DNA from: Leishmania mexicana MHOM/GT/2001/U1103 | Lineage: Eukaryota > Euglenozoa > Kinetoplastea > Trypanosomatida > Trypanosomatidae | Reading direction: 5' to 3' | DNA length: 64,000 nucleotides | NCBI RefSeq assembly: GCF_000234665.1 | Contig: NC_018338.1 | Coordinates: 1,342,084-1,406,083 of the forward strand | Notes under the pieces: model-generated | What the model was told of the DNA's origin: nothing | What the model saw: the letters and a program-made list of their open reading frames with translations, nothing else | Databases searched by the model: none | Made by a program: the position numbers and the translations under genes | Shown here: positions 18,915 to 29,520 of the stretch, piece by piece | Layout: every line of letters starts with the position of its first letter | How positions within the stretch are numbered: position 1 is the stretch's first letter

Positions 18915-20864
18915 TCAACGGGCCTCGTCGGTGTTAACAGAGTTCCGCTGCGCGGAAGGGCTGCGGCTACTGGCGGTGCTGCGTTGCGCCGATCTGCTGA
19001 TCAGCCCCGTGCGATAAGGCAGTGGCCCTGCCCAACCATCGTACGAAGAAACGTTGCGGTGTGGCTCAGGTGCAGCTGCCGCGTCGTACTCATCGGATAC
19101 ATTTTCGGCGGGCAGCGGCAGCTGCCCGGCGCTAGACCGGTTCGGAACTATCACGTTGAATGATGTGAAGGAAGCGTTGTCGTCCATGAAGCCAAGGGGA
19201 CCGGCGGGGTTGGGGGTATGGCAACCTGTCTCCGACAGCGAACCGAGTCCCGGCGTACCGTGACGACTACCGCGGCAGAGGCGCACCGTCCTGCCTTCGG
19301 AACGGAGCTCCTCGTCCTCGCTTCTGATAACGTCAAGGTCGAACCTTGAAAGAGACAGTGACGAGGTTCTGGTAAAGACTCCCGTTGAGTGCTCGTGCAT
19401 CGAAGCATTGAAGCTTGGTACATCGTCCGCGTGGAGCTGCAGGCTCTCCCAGTTGATGTAGTACATCAAGAGATAGCCGTATAGTGGGCAGCCTACAACG
19501 CTGAGGCCAAGGCACGGCCCCAGCCACAAAGCCTCGACGCCCATCGAGGTTGTAAAAAATACGATGATGCCAACTGGAACGCCGACGACGGAGTAGACCA
19601 GCGCAATGGACATGGCCCCCAGTAACTGCAAGCCACACCCGCGCAGCACGCCCATCATGCAGCTCTGAAAGCTGTCCAAGAGGTGGTAAACCACATAAAA
19701 CTTGAGCATCTTGCGGAACAGCGCGTGCACCGCCGTGTTGTTGCTGAAGAGAGTTGGAATCCAGTTCTGCAGCAGCAGCGTCACAGAAAGGTTCACCAGT
19801 GCGAACAAGATTGTGAGCCCGAGGCACACCAGTGCACACCGCCGCGCGAATAGCGGTTTCCTTTCGCCGAGCGCGTTGCCGACGAGCACCGCCGCCTCGA
19901 TGAAGACACCAGAGGCCATGCTCCACAAGATAGTGGAGAACTGGTGAAGTATGCTAAACGCATCGAGCTCATTGATCGGGGCGTAGCCGGCTACAATGAG
20001 ATTGACCTCCTGCGACATCCACTCGCTCAACATCATCGCCATGGATGGAAAGGCAAGCTTCAGCAGCGGACCCCAGTTCGTCAGGGCCGCTGGCTCCCAC
20101 CCACCCCACGTCTTCTTGTACTTGCCCGTCACAAAAAGGTAGAGGATGAGGGTGGCGGGCATGCAGCTCATGAGCAGCGACCACGCCACCGCCGCGCCGG
20201 GGTAGCTCAACACATTGATGCATGCCCACAGCACAAACGGAAAGGATCCAGCGCCGATGATGAGGTTCACGGAGAGCTGCGTGTTCAGGTGCTGGCAGGC
20301 AAAGTAGCGCCGCATCACCTCCAGCAGCATGAGCGAGTAGACGCCGAAGAGGGAGATGCGGCAAAACTGGCCTGTAAAGAGCGCCACCTCGGCATTTTGC
20401 CGGATGGAGATCAGCAGCGAGTCCGAAAACGCCAACACAGGCCCGACAAGGGTGGCAACGATTACCAGTATGAGCAACATACGCTGCACATGAACCCCGT
20501 ACAGCTTACTCGTCGGATCCCGGCCGTACGATTGGGACAGAACCGTCTCCAGCGCCCCGCAGAGGCCTGACGACAAAGAGTAGGCGGTCGCGTTCAGAAG
20601 ACTGTTCGCCAGCACCGTAGCGCCGAGTTCCCTGTCCCCGACCATTTTGCCCACCATGGCTACTAACACCACGCTCATGGAGTTTTGTGCCACCGCCGCC
20701 AGACCGAGCGGGATGCTCAGCTTGAGCACCTCGAACGTTAGTGTGGCCGTCGAAGTGTTCTCATCAATGTGGTTCCTGCCCCGCAGCGGCGGGGCATGCT
20801 CGCCCGACGCGGTCGAGGACGGGCGACCGCGGTGGAAGGTGAGTGGTGACTCAGGTGCCTGCAT
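18915..20864 (-). CDS. MATE-family multidrug/toxin extrusion transporter (1)
   Basis: A 649-residue MATE transporter, a cation-coupled exporter with two six-helix bundles. It runs from ATG 20864 (MQAPESPLTF) to TGA 18915. Residues 1-45 are cytosolic. About twelve membrane segments span residues 46-505. The family signature is in the second helix region: SSGLCGALETVLSQSYGRD, the eukaryotic MATE GxCGALETxxxQxxG motif. Further hallmarks are the FPSMAMMLSEWMSQEVNLIV stretch at the start of the second bundle and LRGCGLQLLGAMSIALVYSV near helix ten. The last 145 residues are a Ser/Arg-rich tail, likely cytosolic and regulatory. A paralogue lies at 32775-34637, about 14 kb away with five genes between. 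Substrate is not predictable. Confidence 0.93.
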   Translation of the reverse strand: MQAPESPLTFHRGRPSSTASGEHAPPLRGRNHIDENTSTATLTFEVLKLSIPLGLAAVAQNSMSVVLVAMVGKMVGDRELGATVLANSLLNATAYSLSSGLCGALETVLSQSYGRDPTSKLYGVHVQRMLLILVIVATLVGPVLAFSDSLLISIRQNAEVALFTGQFCRISLFGVYSLMLLEVMRRYFACQHLNTQLSVNLIIGAGSFPFVLWACINVLSYPGAAVAWSLLMSCMPATLILYLFVTGKYKKTWGGWEPAALTNWGPLLKLAFPSMAMMLSEWMSQEVNLIVAGYAPINELDAFSILHQFSTILWSMASGVFIEAAVLVGNALGERKPLFARRCALVCLGLTILFALVNLSVTLLLQNWIPTLFSNNTAVHALFRKMLKFYVVYHLLDSFQSCMMGVLRGCGLQLLGAMSIALVYSVVGVPVGIIVFFTTSMGVEALWLGPCLGLSVVGCPLYGYLLMYYINWESLQLHADDVPSFNASMHEHSTGVFTRTSSLSLSRFDLDVIRSEDEELRSEGRTVRLCRGSRHGTPGLGSLSETGCHTPNPAGPLGFMDDNASFTSFNVIVPNRSSAGQLPLPAENVSDEYDAAAAPEPHRNVSSYDGWAGPLPYRTGLISRSAQRSTASSRSPSAQRNSVNTDEAR

Positions 20865-22715
20865 CTTTTACCGCTGTGTCTACTATGGGGCAACAAAGGT
20901 GTGGAGAGCTTAAGTAACTTTTGTTTTTGCTTCACTTTCTGCGATCAAATATTGCTTTGCTGCGGTTCGCCAGCAGAGCCGTACATGTACAATAGGAGAA
21001 AGCCCCCGGCTCGACGTAGTGTATTTTTTTTTGAGAGACAGGGAGGAGGTGGTAACACCGAATCAACAGCACCTGACCGTGTCCGCGTGTCACCACTCGT
21101 ACAGGGCAAAGGACTGCGGATGCCCGTCCGTTTCTGTCGCTGTTTCACCTTCTTTCACTGCCCTTTCACAGTTGTAAGTGATCGTCTCTCTGCCTCGGTA
21201 ACGAAGGAGGGAAGAGTGGAAGTAAGAACGATGCACACCCGCGTCCAGAGATGAGCGGGGGCGCATATGAAGCTATCCGAAAGGTACGGAGTGGTTTAGG
21301 ACGCGAAAGGCAGTCGAATCAACGAGAAAAGGAGATCAAAGAGAAACCCAGAGAGGTGCGGGGGAGAGGAGGGGAGGGGAGCAGCAACGAACACAAAACG
21401 AAGACGACATTAAGATGCTCTCAGGCGAGCAGGCAAAAGAAGAGAGGCGACGAAGAACGTCAACACACACACACACACGCGAGAAAAAAAGGCGAAAAGG
21501 CAGACAAAAGGAGAAGGGGAGGGAACGCTCACGATTCCTCCGTCTGCAAGGACGTGTGAGAATCTCTCTCTTTGTGCGTGTCGTGGTGGGAAGAGAGGTG
21601 AGGCGGGGCGGTACCCGTCACCTGCGCCCTCTCGCACCAGGGAGAGAGGAAAGAGGAGGAGGGAAAAGAGGAGGAGGAGGGTGCTGGAAAAGCACCAAAC
21701 GGCAGTAAGGCGACGCGGGATACACAGAGTGAAGGCCGGTGAACGCGTTCGAGGCGATCTCGACAGCACACAGGGTTACGATACCATTTTGTTTGCGGAG
21801 ATCGGGTGGGTAAAAGGAGGGGGAAGGAGGAAATAAGACGGAGGTGACAGTGAGAGGAAGAGTGGAGAGGAGTGGTTGAGGTGGAGTTGAGGCACCAAGC
21901 GCACGGGGAGAAAGCGCATCTCGCATGCGGCTTCCAGCGGGGTGGCAGCGCCAACGGCATGGCTGTGTGTGTTCTCACCGACTACAGCACCAGAGACGAC
22001 ATTCCCCTGTGCACAGCCTATCTGCGTCGCTATGTCCGCGCATCTGGGACACATCGTTTTTCCGCTTCTGAGCCCAGTCAAGCGACTTTTCGTTGCGCTC
22101 TTGTCGGTGCCATTCCTTATACTTGCGTAGCATTCGTAGCTGCGAGCGTGCAGAAGCGAATACAAGACAAGTGGGTGCAGGGAGGGAGGCAGCGGCGCGG
22201 TATCCATAACGACAGCGCCTTTTATCCAACTCGCAGAGAGAGAGAGAGCGCACGTCTGAGTGAACGCATCAATACACGCTCATGCGCACAGTATCGCACA
22301 TCAGGTGTAGAGGAAAGGGGGAGGGGCAACACAGAGCCGCTGCGCCACTGCACGCTGCCGAACGAAAAGGAGAACAACAAGGCGGCGAGTAAGCAGTGTC
22401 ACACAGGTCAGCGGTGGAGGTGTGTGCACAGCAGAAGAAGAGGCGGCAACAGAAAAGTGGTGGCGTAACCGAAGGGAAAAAATGAAAAAGCGTCGGGGCG
22501 TGAAGAAAGTTGGGCAGCTGCGCACACGGCGGATCGTGCACGAGCACATGTGCAACGAGTGCCCTCTCCTCTCCCGAGACACAACCCACTGCAGCGTCTA
22601 GAACGGGGGACGAGGCATAGAAAAAAAAACAGCTGCTGTGTGCGCACAATGTATGAAGGAGTCACCAGAGCACAGCGCTTTCTTGACTGTGGCTCGGCGT
22701 CAGTGGCATTGTGCC
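20865..22715. other. Intergenic region, 1.85 kb
   Basis: This lies between the XPG-like gene and the first MATE gene, so it is mostly 3' UTR of the nuclease gene. It has purine-rich + strand tracts at about 21350-21400 and 21640-21700, and a CA repeat near 21460-21478. No protein-like frame is convincing. Confidence 0.6.
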
Positions 22716-25508
22716 TCACTGCATTTGCTGCACAGCGCGCAGCTTGGCGAGGGCCGCGGCGTGCTTGGGAGGTTGCCTCTGAAATGCCCACCTGGCGCGC
22801 ACTCGCTCCTGCACGCCATACTCTGTCAGCCGCCGCTGGCCAGCAGTCCGTGACGCACGATCCTTCGCCGCCGTCTCCTCGCGCCGCAGGCACTCCTTGC
22901 GCGCGAGCTCGTATCTCTGCACGAGCCAAGGCGAGCTCAATGCTCCAAGCGCCCCGGCGAACACGCGAATCCGCTGCCAGTCTGGTGGGCGCCACTGGAA
23001 GGGGGTCGTGTCCAAATCGACTTTGGCGTCGAAGAAGGCCTCCACAGCATGCGCTTCTGGAAAGCACGCACGTTGCTCCAGCGTGCGCCACTGCGCCACG
23101 GCGGCCTGGAGGAGCGCGAACTGCAGGATGGTCATGTGGTCATCTACATCTTGCCACGAACGCGGAGGCCGCTGAACAAGCAGGGCCCAGCGCCGCAACA
23201 GGTGTAAGACCGCTGAGGAGGACGCGGCACCAGCCTCCGCATTTTCCGCGGTGGTCCAGGCCACGACCAAGGCCTCCAGTGCACCCACGAGACCAATGCC
23301 ACAGACCCCTTCCGTGTAGTCGCACCCGAGAAGAGAGGCGAGTGCCACAAGCACGGTCTTTGTGATGCCGCACGCCGACAGATGTGTCTGCTCGTAAGCG
23401 ACGACATTCTTCGACTGGGCGAAAAAGCCGCGCAGCACGGTCGTCGCGCCATGTACCAGCACGTCGCTATCCTCCGTGAAAACGGCATCCACGAGACCGC
23501 ACCGAGCCAAGAAGGCACACTGGGCGTCTGCCTCTGCTGGGCTCAGCACATACGGCACCCCGCAGCAGTCCAGCAGCTCCACCACATTGAGTAGTTCAAA
23601 AGGGATGACGACTCGGTTGGTCCGCGCGGCGCCTCCCCCACGAGGGGGTACGCCACCCAGCGAGCCTGTGCGGTCGGTGGAAGAGCTGTGCACTTCGGCG
23701 CTTCTACAGTGAGGGGCGCCTGCCACTTCTGAGACGGCGCCCTTCACAGTGTTTGGATGATGAGGCGCCGACACTGGAATAGTGTCGTCGCCCTTCTCAC
23801 CCTCACCGCTGCTGCTGATTGAACCAACCATAGGCAGCGGCACCGGCGCTGTGCGACACCGTGAAAACACTTGAACAGCCTTCACCGGAGTGTAGTCGCC
23901 GTCATCTTCGTCTTCTTTTCTCACCGTAGCTGCGTCGGTGCGCGGTGGCTCAGCAAAGGGCGCAGTGGTCATCTGAGCAGCTGTCGAGCACGATGAGTGT
24001 GGGTGGGACTCGCTCTCCTGCTCCTGCTGACGCGGAAGCGGGGTGAGATGCCGTCGCTGCGTGAACGGCTCCCACGCGAACTCGGCCCCGTCATTGTCAT
24101 CGCCATCGCTGCCATTGGTAAAGGTGTCTGCCTCCTCAGAGCTGCCGTCGCTGGGAAAGGCGGGACTCTTGCTGCTGCTCGCACTGCTACTACCGGAATC
24201 AGTGGCAATGCACTCCTCTGCGCTCACAGATAGGGCGGCAGAGGATGATGATGATGGCAGTACCGATGGTATCCTCTCCGAAGCAATAGTGGGGGGCATC
24301 CGCTCAGGCAGCGGGGTACACGTTGACTGAGACAGCGCATTCAGAAACCGCGTCATGTCTCCGCTTTGCAGCATCGCTGTCGCCGCCGACGGCAAACAGG
24401 CAGACGACGGCAACGAACGCTCTCCTTCCGGAGCGTCCGCGCGATATGAGCCGCCCGCCTTGTCCACCAGGACAACCTCTTCCACATCGCTACCCTCTTC
24501 ACCGTCCGTTGAGGCGACGGCGCAGCTGGCACTCGAGACCGCCTCGGCGTCCCTCTCGCTGTCACTAATGACGACACAGCCCCTCTCGTCTCTTCCTTCT
24601 TGCGAATCTTCGGACACTAATACCACGGCGGCAGTGCAGTTTGGGCGCAGCGGCGGTAGATGCCCTGAGGTAATCACACGGGCCACGTCCTCAGAATTTT
24701 CGTCGACGGCACGACGCGGGCCCATAAAGAGTGAGGTGCTGGTGTTCTGCAAAGCGTTGTGCAGGACACAGGCCTCATGCCGCGTGCGCTCCTCCAGGAG
24801 GCCCTCCACATCCCTCAGGAAACTCTGCGTAATCGCCGCGGAAACGGTGTCAGGAGCGAGACGGCGTTTTCTGAGGCAGAGTCGGCGGCGGTGCGGTCTT
24901 GGCAGCGGCAGCACCTCCTCCAAGACCTCTCTGGGCCGCTTTCCAGCATGAATGGCGCTGCCGCGTGTGCTGCCCGTCGCACTCAGCGCATGGTCTGTGC
25001 CACCACCGTGGGGTACGGTCTTGGAGACACCGGCTCCTTCCGCAGTGCTGGCAGCCATTGAAGGTACCGCCGCATCGGAGTCTTTCTCCGCCCTCAGAGC
25101 ATTTTTCTCCGCACGTGCACCACTCGACATGGCCGCCTTCAGATCCTCTACATCCAGCGTGCCAGCAGCGACCTGAGCCACTAGTATCTGGCGCGCCCTG
25201 CGCTTCACGAGAGCCTGCGCATTCCTTGCCCGCTGCATCGTGCGACGGTAATGTTCCGCACCCTTCGACGACGATGCCGGGCCATCAAACACAAAGACGG
25301 GACGAATGTCGTAGAAGAAGAGCTTCAGTATGCGTGCCAGAAAGCCTTCGAGCACCTTGTGCTCCGTGTCCTCGCCCGGGGCGACGCGGGCGCGAAACTG
25401 TGCAATCCAGATGCTGGCGTCGATCGCCACGCGCTTGCCCTTCAATTCATCTGGCTGCACAACCACCCCGAACGAATCGAGAAGTTGCCATAGACCGTGA
25501 ACACCCAT
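22716..25508 (-). CDS. XPG/RAD2-family structure-specific nuclease
   Basis: A 930-residue nuclease of the XPG/RAD2 class, which makes the 3' incision in nucleotide excision repair. I start at ATG 25508 because the family always begins MGVxGLW (here MGVHGLWQLL); upstream frame is UTR. The N domain (about 1-110) has the metal-binding acids D30 (AIDASIW) and D75 (VFVFDG). A long acidic, Ser-rich spacer of about 500 residues follows, the usual XPG arrangement. The I domain (about 630-770) keeps the catalytic signature: SPAEADAQCAFL, FTEDSDVLVHG and GCDYTEGVCGIG (helix-hairpin-helix start). A GQRRLTEYG stretch near the C-terminus resembles a weak PCNA-binding motif. All expected active-site acids seem present, so the enzyme should be active. 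FEN1 and EXO1 lack such a spacer, making XPG the best fit. Confidence 0.9.
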   Translation of the reverse strand: MGVHGLWQLLDSFGVVVQPDELKGKRVAIDASIWIAQFRARVAPGEDTEHKVLEGFLARILKLFFYDIRPVFVFDGPASSSKGAEHYRRTMQRARNAQALVKRRARQILVAQVAAGTLDVEDLKAAMSSGARAEKNALRAEKDSDAAVPSMAASTAEGAGVSKTVPHGGGTDHALSATGSTRGSAIHAGKRPREVLEEVLPLPRPHRRRLCLRKRRLAPDTVSAAITQSFLRDVEGLLEERTRHEACVLHNALQNTSTSLFMGPRRAVDENSEDVARVITSGHLPPLRPNCTAAVVLVSEDSQEGRDERGCVVISDSERDAEAVSSASCAVASTDGEEGSDVEEVVLVDKAGGSYRADAPEGERSLPSSACLPSAATAMLQSGDMTRFLNALSQSTCTPLPERMPPTIASERIPSVLPSSSSSAALSVSAEECIATDSGSSSASSSKSPAFPSDGSSEEADTFTNGSDGDDNDGAEFAWEPFTQRRHLTPLPRQQEQESESHPHSSCSTAAQMTTAPFAEPPRTDAATVRKEDEDDGDYTPVKAVQVFSRCRTAPVPLPMVGSISSSGEGEKGDDTIPVSAPHHPNTVKGAVSEVAGAPHCRSAEVHSSSTDRTGSLGGVPPRGGGAARTNRVVIPFELLNVVELLDCCGVPYVLSPAEADAQCAFLARCGLVDAVFTEDSDVLVHGATTVLRGFFAQSKNVVAYEQTHLSACGITKTVLVALASLLGCDYTEGVCGIGLVGALEALVVAWTTAENAEAGAASSSAVLHLLRRWALLVQRPPRSWQDVDDHMTILQFALLQAAVAQWRTLEQRACFPEAHAVEAFFDAKVDLDTTPFQWRPPDWQRIRVFAGALGALSSPWLVQRYELARKECLRREETAAKDRASRTAGQRRLTEYGVQERVRARWAFQRQPPKHAAALAKLRAVQQMQ

Positions 25509-26357
25509 GGTAGCCACACACCACACACACACACACACCGCCCCGGGGAGATGGAGAGGGGTGTGAAGAATGAAGAAAATGCGACGCCACCCACGCACGT
25601 CGACACGCGCGCACAGAGGTACGAAGATGCAAGCACACCAGGGATACAATCCCTTGTCGGCAACCTGCCAACCGCTGAGCAGACAGAATACACGAGGAGA
25701 GAACAAAAGAGGTGCTTCTCCACCTTAAAGACAGAGGGGAAGCGGAGAGAGGATGAAATTGGCCACGTGTGCGCGTTTGTGGCGATCAGCAACGCAGAGG
25801 AAGACTCTCCGCAGCACTGCGCAGTGCAGCTTGCTCCGTCGGAGAGCATGTAAAAATGTGGAAAGCGCCGATACCACCAGCTGCGCTCTATCACCTCAAA
25901 GTATCATGTGGCGGCGGCCATCACGTGTGTGCGTGTGCGTGGGCGTATGTGGGTCGTGCACTTGGGCACACACACACACACGCCGCTCTCTCTCTCCCCC
26001 TCACTTTCCCTTGTTCCTTTTTCTTTATGGGCATGACCTATCCGTTGGCTTAAAAAGCAGCGGCAAACACCAGCTCGATTGCGCAGATTGCCGGAAAGAA
26101 ACGCAACAGACGACCGACTTTGTTCGCCACTCCCCCTCTGGCACAAACGCAAACGTAGAGAGAAAGCAGAGAGGGCAAGAAGACGTGCACAGCCACTGAG
26201 TAAGAGAGATATAAACGACTGAGTGCCGCCGCCCGGTCTTCTCACCCCCGCCTCTTCGCCGCATCATCACATCAGCCCGTGTTCGCCGTCGCAGCGCAGC
26301 TGCCTCTCGGCGGCTTAGCTTTCGCTTTTCGTTCCTCTCCTCTCCCCCCGTGACGCT
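25509..26357. other. Intergenic region
   Basis: This is the 3' UTR of the methyltransferase gene and the 5' flank of the XPG-like gene. CA repeats lie just upstream of the XPG-like start codon (about 25521-25538) and near 25967-25982. No gene is seen. Confidence 0.6.
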
Positions 26358-27479
26358 TCAACTACGTAGTCGGAAGCGGGCTTGCACAAATCGACGCGCA
26401 AACGACACACTCGTCTTGCGGTTGGTCACCTCGTTAGCGATGATGTCGAGCGCGACCACCTCAAAGCCGGCACCCTCGAAGAGTGTGCGAACCTCCTCTA
26501 AGGAAAAGAAGTGGCTGAGTGTCCCGTTGGTGCGCTCGTACGTGTTAGTGTTGCTGGTGTCGTTGCCTTCGCCACCGTCGCCGCGTCGCCGGTACGACGC
26601 CGCCTGAAACCGGCGCTCGGCGTGATCACTGACGGCGTAGTCGCGGAAGTACAGCACACCTCCAGGGCGCGCCATGCACCGGGCAATGCGGCGCAGGACG
26701 ACAGCATGTGAGGAGACTGGGATGGAACACAGAACAAAAACGAGGGACACAAACTCCGGCAACTCGCAGACCGGTGGCCTGCCCACCGCCGAAGTGCTGT
26801 CCCCGTCTGCCCCACCTGCTTCTGCAACGCCCGCGGAAGACGATGACGCCGTCGCGCCCCCTCCCGTCGGCGTGAAAAAGGGGCAGTCGGCCACCTCCGA
26901 CTCGACCGGATTCAACACACACACGTGCACCTTTGCTGCTAGCGCCAGCGGCAGCAGTGCTCGCTTCTCCTCCAAAAGCCCGATGGCGACGGATGAAATA
27001 TCGAACCCGAGAAGCGCTCGCCACTGAGGAAGGTGGCCGTACTCGGCGAAAACAGGAAGCATGGCATTCCCCACCCCACAGCCAGCCTCCATCCACGAAA
27101 ACGAACACGCCAGCGAGGCTGAGGGGGCGGACATACTTGGCGCCGCCTCGCCTGTTGCGGATGCCTTCTCTGCCGCCACGGCAGCGTCGATCGCCGCGCG
27201 CAGCTCGTGAAACTCCCGCAGTATGTAGTGCCGATCCTTGAACCCATTCACAGTGTTGTTACGGTAGTACATATCCCATTGGCGCTTGTGCAAGTCGGTG
27301 TGTTGGTTTACGCGGTGCGCCTGCAGTTGGCCGCTGCTGTATGGGCGGTACTCGGAGACAAACGGCGGATAGGGCGGCGACCGTGCCCGTTTGCGCCCGT
27401 GCAGAGCGTCATGCGTGCCTGAGGAACTAGCGGCGTGTGACGGCTGGGTCGGTGCATCTGAGCTTGTAGCTAAAGACAT
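26358..27479 (-). CDS. METTL2/6/8-type tRNA (cytosine-3-N3) methyltransferase
   Basis: A 373-residue SAM-dependent methyltransferase of the Trm140/METTL6 family, which makes m3C at position 32 of some tRNAs. I start at ATG 27479 (MSLATSSDAP); a long upstream extension in frame is low-complexity UTR. After a variable N-terminus, the family signature is clear at about residues 55-80: HKRQWDMYYRNNTVNGFKDR then HYILREFHEL. SAM motif I is EAGCGVGNAMLPVF (about 127-140). Later core elements are VSLVFVLCSIPVSSH and GGVLYFRDYAVSDHAERRF. Two low-complexity inserts (Ala/Ser/Gly around residues 220-245 and a Gly/Asn/Thr stretch near 310) are trypanosomatid-style expansions. No frame damage. The precise tRNA target cannot be told. 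Confidence 0.88.
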   Translation of the reverse strand: MSLATSSDAPTQPSHAASSSGTHDALHGRKRARSPPYPPFVSEYRPYSSGQLQAHRVNQHTDLHKRQWDMYYRNNTVNGFKDRHYILREFHELRAAIDAAVAAEKASATGEAAPSMSAPSASLACSFSWMEAGCGVGNAMLPVFAEYGHLPQWRALLGFDISSVAIGLLEEKRALLPLALAAKVHVCVLNPVESEVADCPFFTPTGGGATASSSSAGVAEAGGADGDSTSAVGRPPVCELPEFVSLVFVLCSIPVSSHAVVLRRIARCMARPGGVLYFRDYAVSDHAERRFQAASYRRRGDGGEGNDTSNTNTYERTNGTLSHFFSLEEVRTLFEGAGFEVVALDIIANEVTNRKTSVSFARRFVQARFRLRS

Positions 27480-28102
27480 GGTGAAGGTGTACGTAACCCG
27501 GCGCGCCTGCTTGCGAGTGCGTGTTTGTTTTCCTTTGCCGTCCTCACAGCAGCACAGCTGCCGAGAAAACTCCTCCTTGCTTCTGTCCTCACGGTCCTCC
27601 TTTCCGTTCCCTAGTGCTGGGCGCGCCTCTCCTGTCCCCACAAGGCCCCATCCTTGTGAGATGTGCGGACACACGGCGAAGAACACCAAATAAAAAAGCG
27701 AGAGGTGCGATGAAGCAGGATAGCGGTGTGATGGAAGCGCGATGGCGAAAGAGGGAGGGAGGAAAACGTGCCACATCAAACCCATGGGCGCACAGGATCA
27801 TAAACCCCGAGATGCAGATAAAGGTGCTCGTAAAGATGGGACGAAATGGTAGCCCGTCAGATAGCTGAGCGCTCCATAGCAATCCGGCAGGGAGCGCTGG
27901 TTCGCTCGCGCAGCCGAAGCGCCCGGGCCCCAGGGATAGCCGAGCACTGATCGGGTGCGGAGGCGAGCGTTGTACAGCCAAGTACATATACGTTTATTTA
28001 GGACTTGACAAAGCAACAGTCCGCATGGACGCCAAAGTCGGTCACCACGCGAGCCCTCACGGCAACAGCAAAAAAAAGGGGGCGGACTACGTGCGGCTGC
28101 GA
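27480..28102. other. Intergenic region
   Basis: This is the 3' UTR of the cyclophilin gene plus the 5' flank of the methyltransferase gene. The + strand is purine-rich near 27745-27765. No gene is seen. Confidence 0.6.
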
Positions 28103-28846
28103 CTACAGCTTCATCTTTCCCTCAGCGAAGGGGTTGTAGAGAACGGTGACGTTTTTGATGCGAACGCGGGACGCGAGTTGGACAAAGTTCTTTTCGTCAA
28201 CCTTTGCGGAAGCAACCTCCAATGCCGTGAGCACGGCGTCGCCACACTTTGGCGCCGCGTCGCCAACTGCTTCCGGCTCAGGCGTGGCTAAAGAGCTTTC
28301 GACCACCGCCCCTTCTGTGGCGCTCGCCACCTCTGCCACCACGGCGGCCTCAGAAGCCGAGTAGACACCGTTCAGGTCCACCACGCCGAAGGCAGTGTAA
28401 AAGCCATCAAACGATGGCTGCGGACTGGTAGTAATGAAAAACTGGGAGGCGTTCGTGTCCGCCTTGGTGCCTTTGTGGGCCATGGAGAGGGTGCCGCGCT
28501 GTGCGTGAGTGGTGACACCAAAGCCCTCGTCGCGAAAGTACCGTCCCGGAAGGATGCCAGCGGCGGCTACAGACGCGGCCTCCGATGACACCGTATCACC
28601 ATTTTCGTCGCCGTCAGCGGCATTGGCGACAGGGGGCAGCTTGGCAAAGATGGATTCGCCGCCTTTTCCTGTGTTCGTCGGATCACCAGTCTGCAACAGA
28701 ATGCCAGGGAAGTGCCGATAGAAGGTGCACCCGTCGTAGTAACCCGAGGCGCAGAGCGCGAGGAAGTTAAAGGAGGCGAGCGGGCATGTCAGATAATGGA
28801 GCAGCACCGGAAGGTCCCCTACTGTGGTGTGCAAGACGACGGCCAT
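28103..28846 (-). CDS. PPIL3-like cyclophilin with inserts
   Basis: A 247-residue cyclophilin-type peptidyl-prolyl isomerase. I start at ATG 28846 (MAVVLHTTVGDLPVLL), which matches the usual PPIL3/Cyp10 N-terminus; the frame upstream is UTR. The core reads FNFLALCASGYYDGCTFYRH, then LLQTGDPTNTGKGGESIF, then GTLSMAHKGTKADTNASQFF, then ITTSPQPSFDGFYTAFG. The catalytic Arg (FYRH) and the QFFI strand are kept. An acidic, Ala-rich insert of about 35 residues lies between the GESIF strand and RYFRDEGFG. A second insert, rich in Ala/Glu/Val, sits after FGVVDLNG, where cyclophilins normally have a short loop. PPIL3 belongs to spliceosomal complexes in animals; whether that holds here is unknown. Confidence 0.9.
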   Translation of the reverse strand: MAVVLHTTVGDLPVLLHYLTCPLASFNFLALCASGYYDGCTFYRHFPGILLQTGDPTNTGKGGESIFAKLPPVANAADGDENGDTVSSEAASVAAAGILPGRYFRDEGFGVTTHAQRGTLSMAHKGTKADTNASQFFITTSPQPSFDGFYTAFGVVDLNGVYSASEAAVVAEVASATEGAVVESSLATPEPEAVGDAAPKCGDAVLTALEVASAKVDEKNFVQLASRVRIKNVTVLYNPFAEGKMKL

Positions 28847-29204
28847 GAGTCGCAGAGTTTTGCCTGAGCACGGCGCACATGAACGGCGAACGAAAAGGTG
28901 GCTGTCACCTACCCTTATATTACCCTCACCAAAGGGCAAAGCAGAGCAGCCCGTGTGAGAGAAAGGCGGAGGCAGCAACGAGAGAGAGAAGGGCGCACCA
29001 GTGACGTTGGCGCGTTGGAGCGCGTGTGCGCGATGAGACGAAATACGTGAGCCGTGCGACAAACACGCACACCTACCTGCGAAACCAAGAAAAGACAGGA
29101 GGGGGAGGGGGCAGAGGCAGTAGAGGGGACCGAATCGGTAAGCAACTAAGGTGGAACAACTATCCAAGAGGAGAGAGTTTTCTTTTTTCTTCTTCAACGC
29201 GCCA

Positions 29205-29520
29205 ACCTCGTTGCTCGAAGCAGCGCTAGACACGCGCGTCGCCGCCATGCGCCGACTCAGTCACATGAGCACGGCCGCGGCCTCGAACTCTGCCCACCAC
29301 CCGCCCCGCCGATCGCCCACACGTCACGCCATCCAGGACACGGCCGCCGACAGTAGTAGCGGTAAGCTGCTCGCACCTCACCACGTCGTAGGCGCTGGGC
29401 CCTGTCGCCACCACCAGTGACTCGGCATGGGCAGGGATAGGGCAGTGGGGGCGGTTCGGCATCCATACACAGTGGGGGCGCTTGGTCCCTGATAACACGC
29501 GGGGAGGTATAGCCCCGTCA
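29205..29520. repeat. Dispersed repeat, copy B (SIDER-like candidate)
   Basis: Second copy of the 316-bp block at 12342-12657, same orientation, no gaps, three substitutions. It lies about 360 bases upstream of the cyclophilin start codon and about 2.1 kb downstream of the IscU stop. Copy A sits about 325 bases upstream of its own downstream gene, a similar placement. A short A-run follows at about 29541-29548. The sharp loss of similarity at both ends shows the unit boundaries. Confidence 0.75.
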
